A stretch of DNA of 64,000 bases from Paenibacillus sp. 19GGS1-52 (lineage in GTDB: Bacteria; Bacillota; Bacilli; Paenibacillales; Paenibacillaceae). Every line of letters begins with the position of its first letter. The first letter of the stretch is position 1. Below, in pieces: positions 17,855 to 26,161 of this stretch. Position numbers and translations under genes: made by a program. The stretch spans positions 4,526,001 to 4,590,000 of the forward strand of contig NZ_CP059724.1 of NCBI RefSeq assembly GCF_022369515.1. The letters are read 5' to 3'. Below the pieces are notes generated by a model. It did not search any database, was not told the origin of the DNA, and saw only the letters and a program-made list of their open reading frames with translations.

Positions 17855-18708
17855 TACTGCCCCCCTCCGGTTCCCCATGTTGCCAATGCATCACGGCAAT
17901 GACTCGGAACGATTCTGATCTGCGGAAATTGCTCATGGAGCTGGCGCAAAAGTTCAAAATTACGAGCATAGTCCGCGCGGTTGTCCATAATCAACCCCGC
18001 TGCTGGATGCGGCTTGCGGTTCTCACGGAACGCCCTGCTCGACCAGACCGTATCCGCACAGAGCAAATAATCATGCTCCGCTGTAGAGACGAACACTCCG
18101 ATCATGCCAGCAGCATGACCCGATAATTCCACGGCGAGCATACTGCCATCCCCCAATAAATCATAGGCTTCTGTCAAGAGAAACCCCGGCTCAAAACCTC
18201 GCTTCATAGACGCCGCACCAACCGGCAAGGAACGCTTCAAGAAATCATCCGGCAGCAGTCCCGGCAGAAATCCTGCACGCAATGCTTTGATCTTCCCCAG
18301 ACTGCTGACCGCATCGTAAGATTTCTGCAAGTATATGAACTGTGCATTGGGAAAATCGCGCACTCCTCCGATATGATCGGCATGAAAATGCGATAATACG
18401 ACATATCGGACTTCCTCCGCCGCAATCCCTGCTTCCCGCAGGCGGTTAGCCGCACTGTCTTCCTCTTGATAAACTACAGGCGTAATATGCCGATACAAGG
18501 CATCAGGAAACTTGGCGGTTTCTTGGAAAAAGCGCGCGCTATAGCCCGTATCGAACAGAATCGGACCGAATAAGGGATGCTTGATCAAGGCATAACCTGC
18601 CGGAAAAGCAACCGGACGAAACGAGCCTCCCCGCATGGTAAGCCGTTCGGGATGCAAGCAATACCCAGCAGCTAGTATGGACAACGAAATAGGCATTGTT
18701 GTAATCAT
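17854..18708 (-). CDS. Metallo-beta-lactamase-fold hydrolase (AHL-lactonase-like)
   Basis: A 284-residue MBL-fold protein with the dinuclear zinc motif HFHADHIGG and later ligands (ELSGHAAGMIG, SHCRD). The N-terminal pattern (TMRGGSFRPVAFPAGYALIKHP) resembles N-acyl-homoserine lactonases. In this operon it could hydrolyse a lactone or thioester intermediate. The ATG at 18708 overlaps the preceding stop by four bases (ATGA) and has GGAG nine bases upstream; the GTG at 18726 is less likely. Confidence 0.85.
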   Translation of the reverse strand: MITTMPISLSILAAGYCLHPERLTMRGGSFRPVAFPAGYALIKHPLFGPILFDTGYSARFFQETAKFPDALYRHITPVVYQEEDSAANRLREAGIAAEEVRYVVLSHFHADHIGGVRDFPNAQFIYLQKSYDAVSSLGKIKALRAGFLPGLLPDDFLKRSLPVGAASMKRGFEPGFLLTEAYDLLGDGSMLAVELSGHAAGMIGVFVSTAEHDYLLCADTVWSSRAFRENRKPHPAAGLIMDNRADYARNFELLRQLHEQFPQIRIVPSHCRDALATWGTGGGQ

Positions 18709-19697
18709 GACTGTTCTCTCCACCAATCTGCGAAAAGCTGAAGACCCTCCGCAATAGTTACACGAGGTTCATATCCAAGCATCTCCCGTGCCAATGAAAT
18801 ATCCAGCGTATGGGCAAGCGCAAGTGTACCTACCGAATAGCGGGTCAATGCTGGTTCGCCCAACAGAGGCAACAAGCGATGCAAGACTTCCAAAACATTG
18901 GCAGCCCTATAAGCTAATCGGTAAGGCAATACACGGGTGTGCAGCGGAATGTTTAGCAACGCAAATAACTTGGACACTAGTTCTCTAAATATGACCGATT
19001 CTCCGTTGGAGATGTTATAAGTTCTACCTACAGCAGAGGCTGAGGCGCTGCAGCTGAGCAGCATTGCATCAACCACATTATCTACATAGGTCAGATCAAT
19101 CAGAGTCTCTCCGCCATCCAATAGCGGAACCCCCTTACCTATGTTAGCCTGCAGAATCCGTGGGAATAGTGCATTATCCATGGGGCCAAATATAGCTCTT
19201 GGACGCAAAATAATTGCCTCTAGTCCTTCTGTGCCAGCCTGCTCTACGGCCAGCTCTGCCAAGCGCTTGGTTGCCACATACGCATTGGCAGGTTTTACAG
19301 GCACAAGATCATTTTCCTGAATCCCATAACGGTTCTTAAAGTTAAAATAAATACTGGGTGTCGAGATATGAATGAGTCGCCTGACACCATGATGTTGGCA
19401 ACCTTCAATAATATTATGGGTAGCGGTGACGTTGCAACTGTAGAAATCATTATATTTCCCCCATGGAGAGGATAGCGCTCCACAATGAAAGACATAATCC
19501 TGACCTGCACAGGCACGTACTACTGCATCAAGGTTCCGCAGATCTTCACAGATGAAAGCTGCACCTTCCTTAGCGAATTGGCTACCGATTTCCCGGTTGC
19601 GTCCCAGCCCACTGACCTCCCAGCCCAGCTCTGTCAACCTCCGCAGCGTATGCCGTCCGAGAAAACCCGTAGCTCCAGTTACCAATGCTTTTGTCAT
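18705..19697 (-). CDS. NAD(P)-dependent epimerase/dehydratase, OleD/3-beta-HSD-like
   Basis: A 330-residue extended SDR. GATGFLG (residues 8-14) binds the dinucleotide and ISTPSIY with YVATK (Tyr140, Lys144) forms the active site. The sequence reads like the 3-beta-hydroxysteroid dehydrogenase/OleD branch. OleD reduces the 2-alkyl-3-ketoacyl product of the thiolase-fold OleA in olefin biosynthesis. With a ketoacyl synthase in the same operon, reduction of a beta-keto acid is a reasonable inference. It overlaps the ATP-grasp gene by four bases (ATGA). Confidence 0.85.
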   Translation of the reverse strand: MTKALVTGATGFLGRHTLRRLTELGWEVSGLGRNREIGSQFAKEGAAFICEDLRNLDAVVRACAGQDYVFHCGALSSPWGKYNDFYSCNVTATHNIIEGCQHHGVRRLIHISTPSIYFNFKNRYGIQENDLVPVKPANAYVATKRLAELAVEQAGTEGLEAIILRPRAIFGPMDNALFPRILQANIGKGVPLLDGGETLIDLTYVDNVVDAMLLSCSASASAVGRTYNISNGESVIFRELVSKLFALLNIPLHTRVLPYRLAYRAANVLEVLHRLLPLLGEPALTRYSVGTLALAHTLDISLAREMLGYEPRVTIAEGLQLFADWWREQS

Positions 19698-20932
19698 CGT
19701 TCACCATTCCATTCGATATCTTCAGTCAAGGATTCCATTACAGACATTCCCATCTGCCTCGCCATCTTGCAAGCTTTGAATACTATTCTGAACTGCTCAT
19801 AAAATGGATGCGGATCATCTTGTTGGTACACCACATCACCTGCCTCGCGCAGTGCTCTCCACCAAGCATGCCAGTCCTTGAAGTTCCAACCCAACTTGAA
19901 GCCACAGGCCAGCATGGGCAATGTAAGCATTGCTTTCCTGCCCGAGTTCGGGGTAATCACCTCTCCAGTGCGGACTAATATCTCCGGAAACAACAGTGCT
20001 TGTTCAAGCCTATCTTCTTGTGCAAATAAATGGATACCGCTTGTTGCTCGTGGATTACACTCGATAGGGTATACGATTCCATCCTCAGCTTCAATGAAAT
20101 CAAAGCCAATTTGCCCTGTAAAGCTAATAGCCTTAACAAATTGGCTTACCCATTCATAGATGGGTATATGCTTCAGATGCTCAAAATGAACACTTGCCCC
20201 CACTTTTCCAGTTCGATAATGACTTTTGTAGGTGGCATGTGCTACTACTGTTCCTTCGTGCACGATTGAATAAGTACATAGAGCTGTGCCGCTAATATAC
20301 TGTTGAGCTATCCATGGCGCAGCAACGGACCCTTCAGACCATGGATCACGTTGATTCATTCGGCGTTGCTTCCGTTTCGCCTTTAATAGCTCGCTTGGCA
20401 TAATTACCTTGGAAGCAAAACGGGAGTAGGCTGGCTTCAGCACCATTCTTCCGGCCCTAAATTCATCTTCCATGACACGCTGCCATTCCCTACTGTTCAC
20501 AATGAGCAGTGTATCCGGCACGTTGAATCCGAATTGTTGGGCCTGCCTGATAAAATCACCTTTATGATGCAGGCTATGCAGAAGATCCAGCCCTACAGAA
20601 AGTACCCTGCAACGACTGCTCAGACGCTCTAAACCAAGTGCAATATAAAAAATTTCCTCACAGGTCGGTACGAGCAGATCAATCTGCAGGGAGATAATCA
20701 ACTGCTCCAGTGCCTCAATATAGGCCTGCGGATGATGACGAGGTGAGGGTACCTCGAAGCTCTCCTCTACTGCATCGGACACACGACATAAATGATAGGG
20801 AGTGCTCTCAGCCACGAATACCTGGTGATCTGCATGATGGAGCAAACGCGCCAGATCGAGAGCAACAGGTGCACGTCCTCCTGTCAGAAGAATATTCTGC
20901 TTCTTAGGGATGCCCAGGTGGTCAGTAGTCAA
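19694..20932 (-). CDS. ATP-grasp domain enzyme (carboxylate-amine ligase-like)
   Basis: A 412-residue ATP-grasp protein. It has an N-terminal pre-ATP-grasp Rossmann-like part (ILLTGGRAPVALDLARLL), the central KPAYSRFASKV ATP-binding loop, and the C-terminal catalytic block GQIGFDFIEAEDGIVYPIECNPRATSGIH with the Mg ligands Glu and Asn. The family joins a carboxylate to an amine, thiol or hydroxyl via an acyl-phosphate. Start TTG at 20932 overlaps the KAS III end by 11 nt and has GGGAGG eight bases upstream. The substrate is unknown. It implies an amide-like or ester-like bond in the pathway product. Confidence 0.85.
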   Translation of the reverse strand: MTTDHLGIPKKQNILLTGGRAPVALDLARLLHHADHQVFVAESTPYHLCRVSDAVEESFEVPSPRHHPQAYIEALEQLIISLQIDLLVPTCEEIFYIALGLERLSSRCRVLSVGLDLLHSLHHKGDFIRQAQQFGFNVPDTLLIVNSREWQRVMEDEFRAGRMVLKPAYSRFASKVIMPSELLKAKRKQRRMNQRDPWSEGSVAAPWIAQQYISGTALCTYSIVHEGTVVAHATYKSHYRTGKVGASVHFEHLKHIPIYEWVSQFVKAISFTGQIGFDFIEAEDGIVYPIECNPRATSGIHLFAQEDRLEQALLFPEILVRTGEVITPNSGRKAMLTLPMLACGFKLGWNFKDWHAWWRALREAGDVVYQQDDPHPFYEQFRIVFKACKMARQMGMSVMESLTEDIEWNGER

Positions 20933-21923
20933 TAACCATGCCTCCCAGTGACAGCCCTGCTGCGGTACCGATCAGCAGAATCCGGTCTCCACGCTGAATT
21001 CGTCCCTGGTGAATCGCCTCATGCAGTCCCATTGGAATCGAAGCGGCAATCGTATTCCCATGATTGGGTGTAATATTTAGAAATTGGCTCTCGGCAATCC
21101 CTAACTTCTTCTGCAGCAGCCGCATCGCCATAGCACTTCCCTGATGAGGAATGACCAGCCGGAAATCATCCATTTGCGTACCAGACTGCTTCAGCAGCTC
21201 CTGAATGAAATCAGGTAACAGCTTTGAAGCCATCCGAAAGATCCCCTTGCCGTCCATATGGAATAGATAGGACGATTCATTATGTTTACTGTATTTTTGG
21301 GCGGTGAGCTTACTTCCTCCGCCAGCGATCTCTGAATAACTTGCACCTTTGCTATAGGTTTTGAGTGATGTGTGAATGATACGGGCAGAATCCTGAGCTC
21401 CCGATGGGCCGATTACAACTGCAGCGGCACCATCACCAAAGAGTGCAGCACTCTCTTTTTCCTGCCAATTTAACCCAACTGAGGCGATTTCCGTAGCTAC
21501 AAGCAGCACATTTCGGTATCGACCGGCTTCAACCATATATGACATTACATCGAGTCCAACCATAAAGCTTAGACAGGTGGCATCCATATCAAAAGCTGGG
21601 ACCCCTGATTCTCCTTGGCCCATAGCTTGTTGAATAAATACAGCAGTGCTGGGCAGCGGTTGTTCCTTGGTTCCACTTGTACAGACTAGGCAATCGACAT
21701 CAGAGAAGCTTAACCCTGCATCCGCCAGGGCTCTCTCCGCTGCTCTCGCGCCCATTTGCGATGAGGTTTCACCCTCTGCATAGTGACGCACACCTACGCC
21801 AGTTGCTTTGTTAACCCAACCAGCTGGCACCCCTAGACGCTCGTCCAGCTCTTCATCCGTTACTAGCCTGTCCGGTAAATATTTGCCGGTACCCAATATC
21901 TTCACTTTTCTAAGCTGCATCAT
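20922..21923 (-). CDS. Beta-ketoacyl-ACP synthase III family protein (FabH-like)
   Basis: A 333-residue thiolase-fold condensing enzyme with an intact Cys-His-Asn triad: MDATCLS (Cys117), VIPHQGS (His260) and NHGNTIAAS (Asn290). It is the first gene of a tightly coupled operon of six or seven genes and is not near other fatty-acid genes. It is therefore more likely a specialised condensing enzyme, joining an acyl-CoA and an acyl-ACP or two acyl chains, than housekeeping FabH. GGGAG lies seven bases before the ATG. No acyl carrier protein gene is encoded nearby. Confidence 0.88.
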   Translation of the reverse strand: MMQLRKVKILGTGKYLPDRLVTDEELDERLGVPAGWVNKATGVGVRHYAEGETSSQMGARAAERALADAGLSFSDVDCLVCTSGTKEQPLPSTAVFIQQAMGQGESGVPAFDMDATCLSFMVGLDVMSYMVEAGRYRNVLLVATEIASVGLNWQEKESAALFGDGAAAVVIGPSGAQDSARIIHTSLKTYSKGASYSEIAGGGSKLTAQKYSKHNESSYLFHMDGKGIFRMASKLLPDFIQELLKQSGTQMDDFRLVIPHQGSAMAMRLLQKKLGIAESQFLNITPNHGNTIAASIPMGLHEAIHQGRIQRGDRILLIGTAAGLSLGGMVIDY

Positions 21924-22020
21924 GTTTCATCTCCCTATTGGACTGGCAGTGTTAGTCTCGCAAATGTGATGTTTAATGTAAACTATACTATACTAGCATT
22001 CTACTAGACTTCTGCTCAGA

Positions 22021-22057
22021 AGAACATTCCATCCGCTAAAAAGCAAACTAATGTTCT
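22021..22057. promoter_or_regulatory. Inverted repeat between divergent transcription units
   Basis: An 8-bp inverted repeat (AGAACATT at 22021-22028 and AATGTTCT at 22050-22057, 21-nt spacer) lies about 100 nt upstream of the KAS III start and just before the promoter at 22066. It could be an operator half-site pair. With only eight bases per arm, chance is not excluded. Confidence 0.3.
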
Positions 22058-22065
22058 ATTCAGGA

Positions 22066-22094
22066 TTGACTATCCATTAATTTCAAGTTATAGT
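22066..22094 (+). promoter_or_regulatory. Sigma-A-type promoter
   Basis: TTGACT (22066-22071) and TATAGT (22089-22094) are separated by 17 bp, close to the sigma-A consensus. Transcription would begin near 22101, about 25 nt before the terminator hairpin at 22125. Confidence 0.65.
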
Positions 22095-22100
22095 AAATGA

Positions 22101-22174
22101 AAATTACATGTGCATTTGCGGGCGAAGCACCTCGCAAGACAGGCATTTATGCCTATCTTGGAGGTGCTTTTTTT
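22101..22174 (+). ncRNA. Candidate short terminated leader RNA (attenuator or sRNA)
   Basis: The promoter at 22066-22094 is followed within about 25 nt by a strong intrinsic terminator. Its outer stem is 22125-22133 with 22161-22169, an inner stem is formed by CAAGA and AGGCA with TGCCT and TCTTG, and seven T end at 22174. The transcript would be about 75 nt. It may be an attenuator upstream of the coiled-coil gene (start 22210) or a free small RNA. I do not recognise a known riboswitch, and no alternative antiterminator fold is obvious. Confidence 0.45.
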
Positions 22175-22209
22175 CGTATACTGCTTATTTCAGATGGGAG
22201 CTGTGGCTA

Positions 22210-23022
22210 ATGATTAACGATTTACGTAAGAACAGAAGTACCCGAATGATTCACAAGGCACGCTATTGGAGAGGGTTTGTAGAAATTGTCATTTTGCTAA
22301 CACTCCTCACCGCTAATGTCACTCAAGCTAGTGCAGCCTCTGATTGGGATAATGCACTCGATGACATTAATGCTATTCATGGAGAGTATACGGCTCTGCA
22401 GGGGGTTATCAAGGCAGACAGACTGAAGATCCAGAAACTTCGCAAAGAGAACAATGATGACCTAAAGACTGTAAATGCACAGCTGCTAGCTGTTGACCAA
22501 GCTCTGTTAAGCCGTTTGAAGACCGAAACGGAGGCAATCCGCAAGAAGTACGCTCCGCTACTGGAGCAATATTCAACACTTAGCAAGCAGTCTACTGCTG
22601 CCAAGAAAGCAGGTGACACTAAGACAGCGACACTGCTCGATCTGAAACGCAATAAGCTGAAGGCTGCTGTTACCGCCGCCCGGGCTGAGGTGAAGAACAA
22701 GGTAGATGCGCTGGCCGCTGCTCGTAAAGCAACCGCTGCTAAGACAAAGCCAGCCAAAGATGCTATTGCACCCGTTGCCGCCATTAGGAAGCAGATTGTT
22801 GCCGGGAATAAGAGTCTCGCTGCTGAACAGAAATTACGCTTGGAAGCAGATACACGCTATAAATCTGCTGTTAAGCAAGGAAATGCGATCACAGCAGCTG
22901 TAGAGCTGAAGCTCTCATATGCGCATATGAGCAAGATACATACCATGCAGCAGATGCTTTATAGCTCGGAGCAGAGTATTGCCCTTGCAGTCCGTACAGC
23001 AGAATCCAAGCTGCCCAAGTAA
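22210..23022 (+). CDS. Secreted coiled-coil protein
   Basis: From the ATG at 22210 this is 270 residues: an N-terminal membrane/signal segment (EIVILLTLLTANVTQASAA), then an all-helical, Lys/Ala-rich, cysteine-free protein with long heptad-like stretches (about residues 50-265). GGGAG lies about ten bases upstream. A longer in-frame start at 22108 would run through the terminator hairpin and is unlikely. No enzymatic motif is visible, and a wall- or spore-associated structural role is possible. Expression must pass the leader terminator unless another promoter lies in 22175-22209. Confidence 0.65.
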   Translation: MINDLRKNRSTRMIHKARYWRGFVEIVILLTLLTANVTQASAASDWDNALDDINAIHGEYTALQGVIKADRLKIQKLRKENNDDLKTVNAQLLAVDQALLSRLKTETEAIRKKYAPLLEQYSTLSKQSTAAKKAGDTKTATLLDLKRNKLKAAVTAARAEVKNKVDALAAARKATAAKTKPAKDAIAPVAAIRKQIVAGNKSLAAEQKLRLEADTRYKSAVKQGNAITAAVELKLSYAHMSKIHTMQQMLYSSEQSIALAVRTAESKLPK

Positions 23023-23049
23023 GGTCTGCATATTTCGTTCGGGCTGACT

Positions 23050-23841
23050 TCAGATCAGCTTCACCAGCACAATAATTAAATGGGCGGCCGGAACAAACAC
23101 AACCTGACCCAGCAATGTGCCCAGAAATCTGGAGCCCATTAATAACATGTAGATTTTACCAAGCTGATCCCGGTACTCCACATTCTCGGTAGCTTTATGC
23201 GTGATGATGCCCAACTGTGGATCAATGAATATCGTTAGCAATATCGTCGCTATTCCGTTAATCATTCCTGATGCTTGAGATGCAGTCGTGCTTAAATGAG
23301 GTACTAAATGGGCGGCGTACAGTGAAGATAATACACCGACCGTATAGAATGCCGTAACAAATATATTCATGATAAGAAACCGTTTGGGTATGCCCAGGTA
23401 TCTGATATTATAAAGTCTCATTTTCGGTTTGCGTATGTATTTCCTGCTGTTTTTCAGTTGCCCTATAGTAACGCTAGTAAGTAGTTTAGGTATAGAGCCT
23501 TCTACCTCCAGCTTAGAGATGACTCTTTCGAATAAACCCACAAAGGTAGGAAAAAGAGCAATAGCTATTAAGGTACCTAAAGAGGACGCTAGCAAAATAA
23601 TCCTCAAATAATTAAGCAGCGGAAATCCCTGATCAACCTTGGCATAATCGACGAATTTTGCTGTTAGTGGAGCTTGAATCATATTTGCGGTTCTGGATAC
23701 CAGTACAATAATACCAGTCAGGGACAAAGCGATCGCAATCTTATTCAGCTTCACTCCGGCAAAACGCACGGAATAAGACAAGGTTTCAGCAGTATGAATA
23801 ATCATCGTAAGCAGGAACACTATTATTAAACTGTTCGTCAT
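23050..23841 (-). CDS. amj: Alternative lipid II flippase Amj (YdaH-like)
   Basis: A polytopic membrane protein of about 263 residues with six or so hydrophobic helices. The N-terminal IIHTAETLSYSVRFAGV signature matches the Amj (DUF2837) family. In Bacillus subtilis Amj flips the peptidoglycan precursor lipid II and can replace MurJ; it is induced under envelope stress by sigma-M. The start is uncertain: ATG 23841 or TTG 23844, both downstream of GTGGAG, with a GTG at 23859 less likely. It converges with the coiled-coil gene. Confidence 0.85.
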   Translation of the reverse strand: MTNSLIIVFLLTMIIHTAETLSYSVRFAGVKLNKIAIALSLTGIIVLVSRTANMIQAPLTAKFVDYAKVDQGFPLLNYLRIILLASSLGTLIAIALFPTFVGLFERVISKLEVEGSIPKLLTSVTIGQLKNSRKYIRKPKMRLYNIRYLGIPKRFLIMNIFVTAFYTVGVLSSLYAAHLVPHLSTTASQASGMINGIATILLTIFIDPQLGIITHKATENVEYRDQLGKIYMLLMGSRFLGTLLGQVVFVPAAHLIIVLVKLI

Positions 23842-23883
23842 CAATTCTATCATCTCCACTGAATTTGTATGCAGGTCCAGTTT

Positions 23884-24285
23884 CTACTTTTTAGAAACGT
23901 TATACCAACGCCATGCACAAATATCCAAGCCATAGGAAAGACCAATACCCACCGTATACCTGAGAAGATCTATCCACAAGAAGCCTTTTCCCAGAATCAA
24001 TCCTCCCACCAGAGTGGAGCGTAAGCTATTTATCCAATCCTCTTGATACAGCTGACTAAATTCGATACCAAAACTAAATATCAAGCTTAGGACGAGAGAG
24101 TGCAGTTTCTTTTGCTCAGTGAACAGGACCCGAAACCCGAAATAAACCATGCTTCCCCATAACGCATCTCCAAAGTGTCTGGACACAAACAAAGGTAGCT
24201 GGTCAGCGAAAGCTCTCGAGCTAATGCCTAACACAATCACTGTGAGAAAGATGCAGATATAGACTATAGATTTCAAATGTTTCAT
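23884..24285 (-). CDS. DUF2809 membrane protein
   Basis: A 133-residue protein with four predicted membrane helices. Conserved features of the DUF2809 family are present: LGISSRAF, LPLFVSRHFGDALWGSMVYFG and FSFGIEFSQLY. The last resembles VanZ-like proteins, which share this four-helix layout. Function is unknown; the VanZ resemblance hints at an envelope role. It lies between the amj gene and a phosphatase gene on the same strand. Confidence 0.78.
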   Translation of the reverse strand: MKHLKSIVYICIFLTVIVLGISSRAFADQLPLFVSRHFGDALWGSMVYFGFRVLFTEQKKLHSLVLSLIFSFGIEFSQLYQEDWINSLRSTLVGGLILGKGFLWIDLLRYTVGIGLSYGLDICAWRWYNVSKK

Positions 24286-24369
24286 TCTTATTTCTACCTC
24301 TATCCAGCGTTTGACTTGCCCTCAGTAAATCCGAACATATTGATAAGGTTCCGCATTTTCAGTTCCTCC

Positions 24370-24957
24370 TTAACTCCACAGCCGCTCAACATTAACCAGT
24401 TCCATTTCATGAAATTCCAGCTTATAAATATCCGGTTTCGAGGTTTGCTCAAAGAATTCGTAACCATAGGTCTCATCAAAATAATTCAGAATAAGCGTCA
24501 TGATATTTCCGTGGGTGCCCATAGCAATTCTGCCGCCTTTGTGCTGCTCAAGTAGCTGCTTCACAAGGGGGATGGATCGCTCCTGCGCTTCCCAACTACT
24601 CTCCCCGTCCAGCATTTTATAATGCTTGTCCGTGAACGAAGTCCGAATTCCTTGTAGAATTTCTCGGGGTTTGATCTCAATCTCCGTACTCCCGATAGCT
24701 CTTTCCCTGAGTTCCTCATAGATCGCAATTTCCTGATGAGACGCTTCAGCCAAATATTTAAGCGTAGCGATTGCTCTTCTATAGGGGCTGGAGACAAAAT
24801 GGGTAATTCCGGCATTCGCCAAAATCTCCTTGATCCGGAGGGCATCCACTATCCCTTGCTCGGAGAGTCCCCGATTCCGCTCATCCCCCACTACAAAAGG
24901 TGAAACTGCATGTCTGACCATATAAATATACGTATTCATAATTCCCCCTGAGTTCAT
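24370..24957 (-). CDS. Histidine phosphatase (phosphoglycerate mutase-like) family protein
   Basis: A 195-residue protein of the branch-1 histidine phosphatase superfamily. The N-terminal phosphohistidine motif reads MVRHAVSPF (RHA in place of RHG), followed by LSEQG, the SPYRRAIATL arginine region, a catalytic Glu in YEELRERAIG and a C-terminal MGTHGNIM. All key residues for phosphatase activity are present. The substrate (sugar phosphate, nucleotide or protein) cannot be told. The GGG-rich leader gives an adequate ribosome binding site. Confidence 0.85.
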   Translation of the reverse strand: MNSGGIMNTYIYMVRHAVSPFVVGDERNRGLSEQGIVDALRIKEILANAGITHFVSSPYRRAIATLKYLAEASHQEIAIYEELRERAIGSTEIEIKPREILQGIRTSFTDKHYKMLDGESSWEAQERSIPLVKQLLEQHKGGRIAMGTHGNIMTLILNYFDETYGYEFFEQTSKPDIYKLEFHEMELVNVERLWS

Positions 24958-25060
24958 TAAGACAGGTTTATCCTTTTAAATGCTGATCCAAATCCATGGC
25001 GTTTTTAAAATATTGCTTGAGTGAGTGTAAGATCGCATTTATCCTCTCCCTTCACCTCCA

Positions 25061-25534
25061 TCACTCAAATATACTTCTTAACATCCCTGTATCTTTAATG
25101 AAAAGTTCCGGCGGATAAGGAATGGCAAGCTCAGGGCGTTCATTCTCCTTAAAAAACTTAAGCTCCTCCACCTCCTCATCCCCTCCTCTAGGCGTTCCTT
25201 TGACAATGGAGCATTCAAAAACAACTGTCAAATACTCCACCTGATGCCCATTACTATATTCATATTTATATTTCTCACCACCAAAAACACCTAATATCCC
25301 CACAGGATTAACCAATAATCCCGTTTCTTCATATACCTCTCGCCGCACAGCTCTTGATGGGGTCTCTCCTGGTTCAATCGCTCCTGCGGGCAAACCCCAG
25401 AGCGTTTCACCAGGCTTACGGAGAAACAAAATTTCTTCCTCGGCATTTCTTATGATCGCAGCTACCGCTGGAATCATTAACAGCCCGGAGCCGACTGTCT
25501 CCCGCAAATCCCGATAATAAGCAGACATTGGCAT
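25061..25534 (-). CDS. NUDIX hydrolase
   Basis: A 157-residue protein with a complete Nudix box (GAIEPGETPSRAVRREVYEETGLLV, about residues 53-77), including the REVYEETG core that binds Mg. The family cleaves nucleoside-diphosphate-linked compounds; the N-terminal YYRDLRETVGSGLLM is typical of Bacillus MutT/YjhB-like members. The ATG at 25543 falls inside the ribosome binding site (AAGGATG), so the ATG at 25534, nine bases downstream, is preferred. Confidence 0.87.
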   Translation of the reverse strand: MPMSAYYRDLRETVGSGLLMIPAVAAIIRNAEEEILFLRKPGETLWGLPAGAIEPGETPSRAVRREVYEETGLLVNPVGILGVFGGEKYKYEYSNGHQVEYLTVVFECSIVKGTPRGGDEEVEELKFFKENERPELAIPYPPELFIKDTGMLRSIFE

Positions 25535-25601
25535 GATCATCATCCTTCATTTGTTTTTGTTGATTATTATGCTGCTCATTCAACTTGAATTCCATGGAAC
25601 G

Positions 25602-26051
25602 CTATAAGTTTTCCTTCCAAAATACCACTATGCCTATCTTCTCATCATTAGGACGATTAGCACAGCTGGTCAATTCAACACGATAACGATCCACAAGTTC
25701 ATCTAGTTGAATGCCTTTGCACACGTATTCGGTCTTTCCCGTATTAGTGCTCATACCATCTCTCGTATTATCAACAATCCAATGCAGCTCTTTGCCGTCT
25801 GAATATATGTCATGGATTTCTGCCCCGCTGTCTATCGTCGGACTAATCATCATAAGATTATCTCCTATGCCTTCGCTAAAGCGATGGATCATTTCTTGCG
25901 TTCTGTTTAAGTCGAGTTGATCAAAATGCGTGAGTATGTAAGAACGGTCGTTCATACGTGGTGTTGGTTTGTTCACGGCTATAATCAAAAAGCCGGTTAA
26001 AACAACGATAACCAACAGTTGAAGAACAATAATCCATTTTGTATATTTCAT
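25602..26051 (-). CDS. DUF4362-like membrane-anchored protein
   Basis: A 149-residue protein. It has an N-terminal membrane anchor (IIVLQLLVIVVLTGFLIIAV), then an extracytoplasmic domain with DLNRTQEMIHRFSEG, EIHDIYSDGKELHWIVDNTRDG and a pair of cysteines (YVCKGI, LTSCAN). This follows the DUF4362 family pattern. DUF4362 proteins are usually lipoproteins; here the anchor has no lipobox cysteine. Function unknown. Confidence 0.7.
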   Translation of the reverse strand: MKYTKWIIVLQLLVIVVLTGFLIIAVNKPTPRMNDRSYILTHFDQLDLNRTQEMIHRFSEGIGDNLMMISPTIDSGAEIHDIYSDGKELHWIVDNTRDGMSTNTGKTEYVCKGIQLDELVDRYRVELTSCANRPNDEKIGIVVFWKENL

Positions 26052-26109
26052 AATTCTCCCTCTTTTAATTTCAAAAAAAATCTATCCTTTACAATATACA
26101 ACAAAAAAA

Positions 26110-26145
26110 TGCCTCCGAACTCAAAAATTTCTGAGCTCGAAGGCA
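26110..26145 (-). terminator. Intrinsic terminator after the small hydrophobic peptide gene
   Basis: A 14-bp stem with two weak pairs (26110-26123 with 26132-26145) is followed on the minus strand by ATTTTTTTG. It lies 17 nt after the stop of the 26-residue peptide. Confidence 0.7.
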
Positions 26146-26161
26146 AATTCAGCAACGCCTC

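Noticed and set aside
14505..21923. Housekeeping fatty-acid synthesis cluster
   Set aside because: fabD, fabG, acpP, plsX and fapR are absent and the ATP-grasp, MBL and adenylating genes do not belong there.
22125..22174. Known riboswitch (SAM, c-di-GMP, T-box)
   Set aside because: The leader is only about 25 nt before the terminator, too short for these aptamers, and no conserved core was seen.
22377..22784. 135-codon minus-strand frame opposite the coiled-coil gene
   Set aside because: Ala/Ser-rich shadow caused by the biased Lys/Ala codons of the real gene.
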